Assembly (NCBI GenBank): GCA_026874595.1
Contig: CM049316.1
Location: 32,657,339 to 32,721,338, forward strand
Direction of reading: 5' to 3'
DNA length: 64,000 nt
DNA from: Sipunculus nudus
Taxonomy: Eukaryota > Annelida > Sipuncula > Golfingiida > Sipunculidae
Shown piece by piece: positions 60,797 through 64,000 of this stretch. The notes under the pieces were generated by a model, which did no database searches, was not told the origin of the DNA, and saw nothing but the letters and a program-made list of their open reading frames with translations. The number at the start of each line of letters is the position of its first letter. Position 1 is the stretch's first letter. The translations under genes were made by a program, and so were the position numbers.

Positions 60797-62174
60797 ACGA
60801 ATTGCCGATTTTGATATCCCGTATTACTTTTAACTTATTACCTCTATTTCTGTTATATATCAATTTGTTTTAATATTTACATCGTATTTTTAAGCAGAAA
60901 TAATTTGATATGATAGCATAAACACAAAATAATTCGAAATTCAGATATAACAGAATAAAAAATAAAACCGATGTGGCAATCATGGCGATGCCCACCTCTC
61001 CGACTTTCATGTAAGATTGAAGAAAAACTTTATTCAGACACCAAATAACTGCCCAGAAGACTTAAGAAAATTATAGTATAAAAGTAATTTTGGAAATATG
61101 AAAATAACAGTCATGTGTACATAAAGTTTCATAACTGTACACTTTCCCCTGCAGATATCAATTGTTACATAAAAAGAGACCTATCTCGGGGACATTATTT
61201 ATCAAATTGTCATATGATTACTACGAAACTGAAAATAATGATAACAAATGATAAATATGTGAATGTTTTCTCTTGTCCTGAGTTTTAAAATATTGCTAGG
61301 AGATATTAAATTTAGGCTAGTTCATTCTTTTATATATAAATGATTCGTTTATTTATATATGCCCTTTGACAAAAGCTGAATTACTGGCTTACATGTGACA
61401 ACATAGATATCTGAATTGTCAGGTTAAAACAAACTTAAAGCAAGTGACGAGACAAACTCCTAATATAAAAATGAATCCGGGGCTAAGCTCATAAAAATAT
61501 ACACCAAGAAATGTGGAGAACCTGAAACCCAGACGACTTCATAAAATCCGAGTATATTCCTATTAAAAATGAATAAATGATATCTGATAAAATGGAAGTA
61601 ATTACAGTAGAAATTATCTGAATGAATAACATGGAATTACATGAGCAAGGTTCAGGCGGGGAATCCTATGTACGCTCTGTGACTGAAAATAAGGTATCGT
61701 TTGTGAAGTCGGAATAGTATGTTACAGATTTAATGGCGTGGTGGCGTGAAAATGAAATTGCTCGCTAATTATTCATATCCGAAGGCTTACCTGTGACTAT
61801 TTGAGCAGTGCATTCAGAATGAGTTCTGCCCAATTTGAGTGACAGATATTACTACATGATTATGACAAATTTGGTTGAACAGGTCTTTTTTCGTTCATGC
61901 ACGTTTTGCCACTATTTTTCCTTTTTTTTCTTTGTACGAGTATTGAATTCAATTTAAACAGAAGAGATCAATTATTCTTTTATTTGTTATTTTTATTTTA
62001 CTGAAACTTGCGGATGAGGTCGCGGTCATACCCAAAGCGTTCCTTCGGTACTTACTAGGAAGGTACGGGTCCAATGTTCACCAAACTCTCTCTGCAGACA
62101 AAATCCCACCTAAAGACCGATCCTGCTTTCACTGGTGCCAATATTAGGTTGAACTTTGCTGTTATATTATGATA
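60795..62174. other. No gene recognised
   Basis: AT-rich intergenic DNA. Confidence 0.4.
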
Positions 62175-62410
62175 ATGCTATCACTAATTTTATTCAGCGA
62201 AGGCGAAGAGATACTGTTAATTGTTTAAATGAAATTTAAAAATAACTTTCCTCAGAAGATGTGTTTAAAAATAGGCAATTTTTAATTCACTCAAATGCAT
62301 CCGGTCAGATTTATAGGTATGTATGTATCTATACATTTATAATTAAACATTAAAGTCATAATAATGCTTGAAAAACGTAGAAATACACCGTCCCAGATGC
62401 TAAACATTTT
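62175..62410 (+). repeat. Dispersed repeat family E, copy 2
   Basis: ATTTTATTCAGCGAAGG, GAGATACTGTTA, AAGATGTGTTTAAAAATAGG, GTATGTATCTATACA, ATAATTAAACATTAAAG, ATAATGCTTGAAAA and GCTAAACATTTTT follow the order of copy 1 at 57890. Confidence 0.7.
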
Positions 62411-63109
62411 TATATAATTGATACATGTTTATTTCTTTTAAGACAGGTGATATCTAAAGCAAATTAACGTCCAATAACCCAGTCATGGGCAACACAACTG
62501 AGTCAAGGGTTCTGTCTTTCTCATACAGAAAATCTTAGTCAGGAATACCTAGTTTCTTAGGAGAAATATACTGACAAAACGCTAAAAATACTGAAAATAT
62601 TACCAAACAAATAAAAATAATATAAACTTATTGTATGCTTGAATCACTTTCAACTCGAAATATTTATAAATACTCTTATGTTTCAATGCTTTATTTCTTT
62701 CTTATATGGAATGGCCAAACCCCCTCTCTGATATGAATATCCAGCTACTGACCAACCATACATATACATATAACTTTGCCTTTTTTGTATCTTAAAGTTT
62801 CATATAAATGTGCATTATATAAAAACACTATCGTATGGCCTTTCTTTCAGGAAACTGTTATAAGAAACACACTTCAACCTATCGTCGGACCTAATACCGT
62901 CTGACCTAATATGTACGAAAGGTTTTCGCCCATAATGTCCGATATGAGATAGTTCTTAATGGAAACAGTGCGGGATTGAAGGTGTTAGTGGATATAAAAT
63001 AAAGATATTCGTTATTTTGAGGACTATAGCCAAACACCGAAATTATTTTTTTTTTACCAAGACACGGGGATTTTCTATGAGCTGGTAGAGCCAAAACCAG
63101 TGATGTAAT
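62411..63109. other. No gene recognised
   Basis: AT-rich with chance ORFs. Confidence 0.4.
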
Positions 63110-63265
63110 CGAGTCCACAACTCGAGATCCGAGTTCGAGTGTAAGTCCGAGTCCAGGCCACTCAAGGTCAAGTTCGAGTCCTTGAGGTTTGAATCAAAAC
63201 CCACCCTCTTCGAGTTCGAGCCACTTTTAAAGCCGAGTACAAGTCCGAGTCTGAGTCCGATACAC
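63110..63265. repeat. Degenerate GAGTCC/GAGTTC hexamer array
   Basis: The hexamers GAGTCC, GAGTTC and AAGTCC and close variants recur about 15 to 20 times (for example GAGTTCGAGTGTAAGTCCGA at 63130 and CAAGTCCGAGTCTGAGTCCG at 63240). The ORF that crosses it on the - strand reads the repeat. Confidence 0.7.
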
Positions 63266-64000
63266 ATCTCCTTCTTAAAATTAATTTCTGGAGTAGCATT
63301 TGTATTTTAAGTTAGTTTATACATGCTTTTTACTTGAATGTTAAATTACCAAGTCAGGACTCGAGCTCACTGGCCACAGCCGTACATGTTAATGGGCGGC
63401 CAAGCCAAATATTAAAATGAGTGGGGCCAATATTAGACTAATATATGATGGTGGGACGAGAGAGAGCTGGTCGTTAAATGTTATGTATATGTATTACAAG
63501 CATTTAAAAGGAAGAAAAACAGTATGTTTACCGGAGAATCCTATTACATACTTTATTTTCTAAGTATAGGTGGGAGCAATGGCTGTAGTCTTCAAAGATA
63601 CTAATGGACCGTTCCACCGAGGGATTTCCTTTTAAACTTTTCAGATCATTGCCTCAATAATGCCCCGCAGTTTTGTACTAAAGTATACGTGATACTGAAG
63701 TTTTACATGAAACTCGATTACAAGACCAGCGTTCCCATCTTGCCCCTAAACGTGCAGGTGACTCTATGAATTACCGACCAAATTCTGAAAATGACATTGG
63801 TTTAGATTATTTATGTTACAAATCGACCAGTAGGCAGCATTTAACGACTAAGAACTGTTTAATCTAAGTTAAAGGTCTAAGGTCAGTGTTAGACACTGTT
63901 TCAGGTTTTTAATTGTTACCTAAATTGTTTCCGTGCTTCTGTTTCATTTTGCATATTCTGAAACTTAAGTTAGATGTACTGTCTTCAATGTAAAATATGA
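63266..64000. other. No gene recognised
   Basis: AT-rich sequence to the window end with no recognisable exon or repeat. Confidence 0.4.

Overview
The window reads as intron-poor-in-genes, AT-rich metazoan nuclear DNA, most likely from a marine invertebrate and probably a mollusc. The evidence is the absence of long intact ORFs, long (CT)n, (CA)n and (TA)n microsatellites, homopolymeric C and G runs, tRNA-derived SINE-like heads, decayed LINE fragments, and interspersed repeats of a style I associate with mollusc genomes (GTGACCTTGACC blocks, CAGACAGACGG tails, a GGCGGAGGT tail). The taxonomic call is an inference, because no conserved host gene is present to anchor it. There is nothing prokaryotic: no operons, CRISPR, insertion sequences or rRNA.

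Only one host gene is well supported. It starts at 3180 on the + strand and encodes a small secreted protein with a signal peptide and a six-cysteine EGF-like module. A CCAAT/TATA/initiator promoter lies just upstream (2970-3025), and a strong 5' splice site sits 5 bases after its stop. A second, weak candidate is a 277-base internal exon on the - strand (44778-45054).

Layout. 1-1560 holds three kinds of dispersed repeat. 2970-3562 is the EGF-like gene. 6485-9200 is a 2.7 kb purine-rich minisatellite of 33-base units, including a near-identical 659-base higher-order duplication. 9201-18500 is mostly featureless with scattered simple repeats. 18525-19385 holds a (TC)n-(TA)n-(GA)n palindrome and a second inverted repeat. 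20571-36950 contains several small dispersed repeat families, each present two or three times in the window, an LTR-like block on the - strand (29428-30025), a hairpin with a duplicated loop (28806-28879), and a 5'-truncated CR1/L2-type LINE tail (34597-35001). 37974-38790 has a G-run/C-run palindrome, a tRNA-like SINE head and a second SINE- or LINE-type tail. 43893-44504 is a three-copy tandem array of about 185 bases with microsatellites embedded in each unit. 49290-51180 is a decayed L1/Tx1-like LINE on the - strand. 51494-63265 has more tandem and dispersed repeats and a degenerate GAGTCC-type array.

No pathway or gene cluster is visible, so the interest lies in repeat architecture and in the single secreted-protein gene. 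All repeat similarities were read by eye within this window; none was tested against a database.
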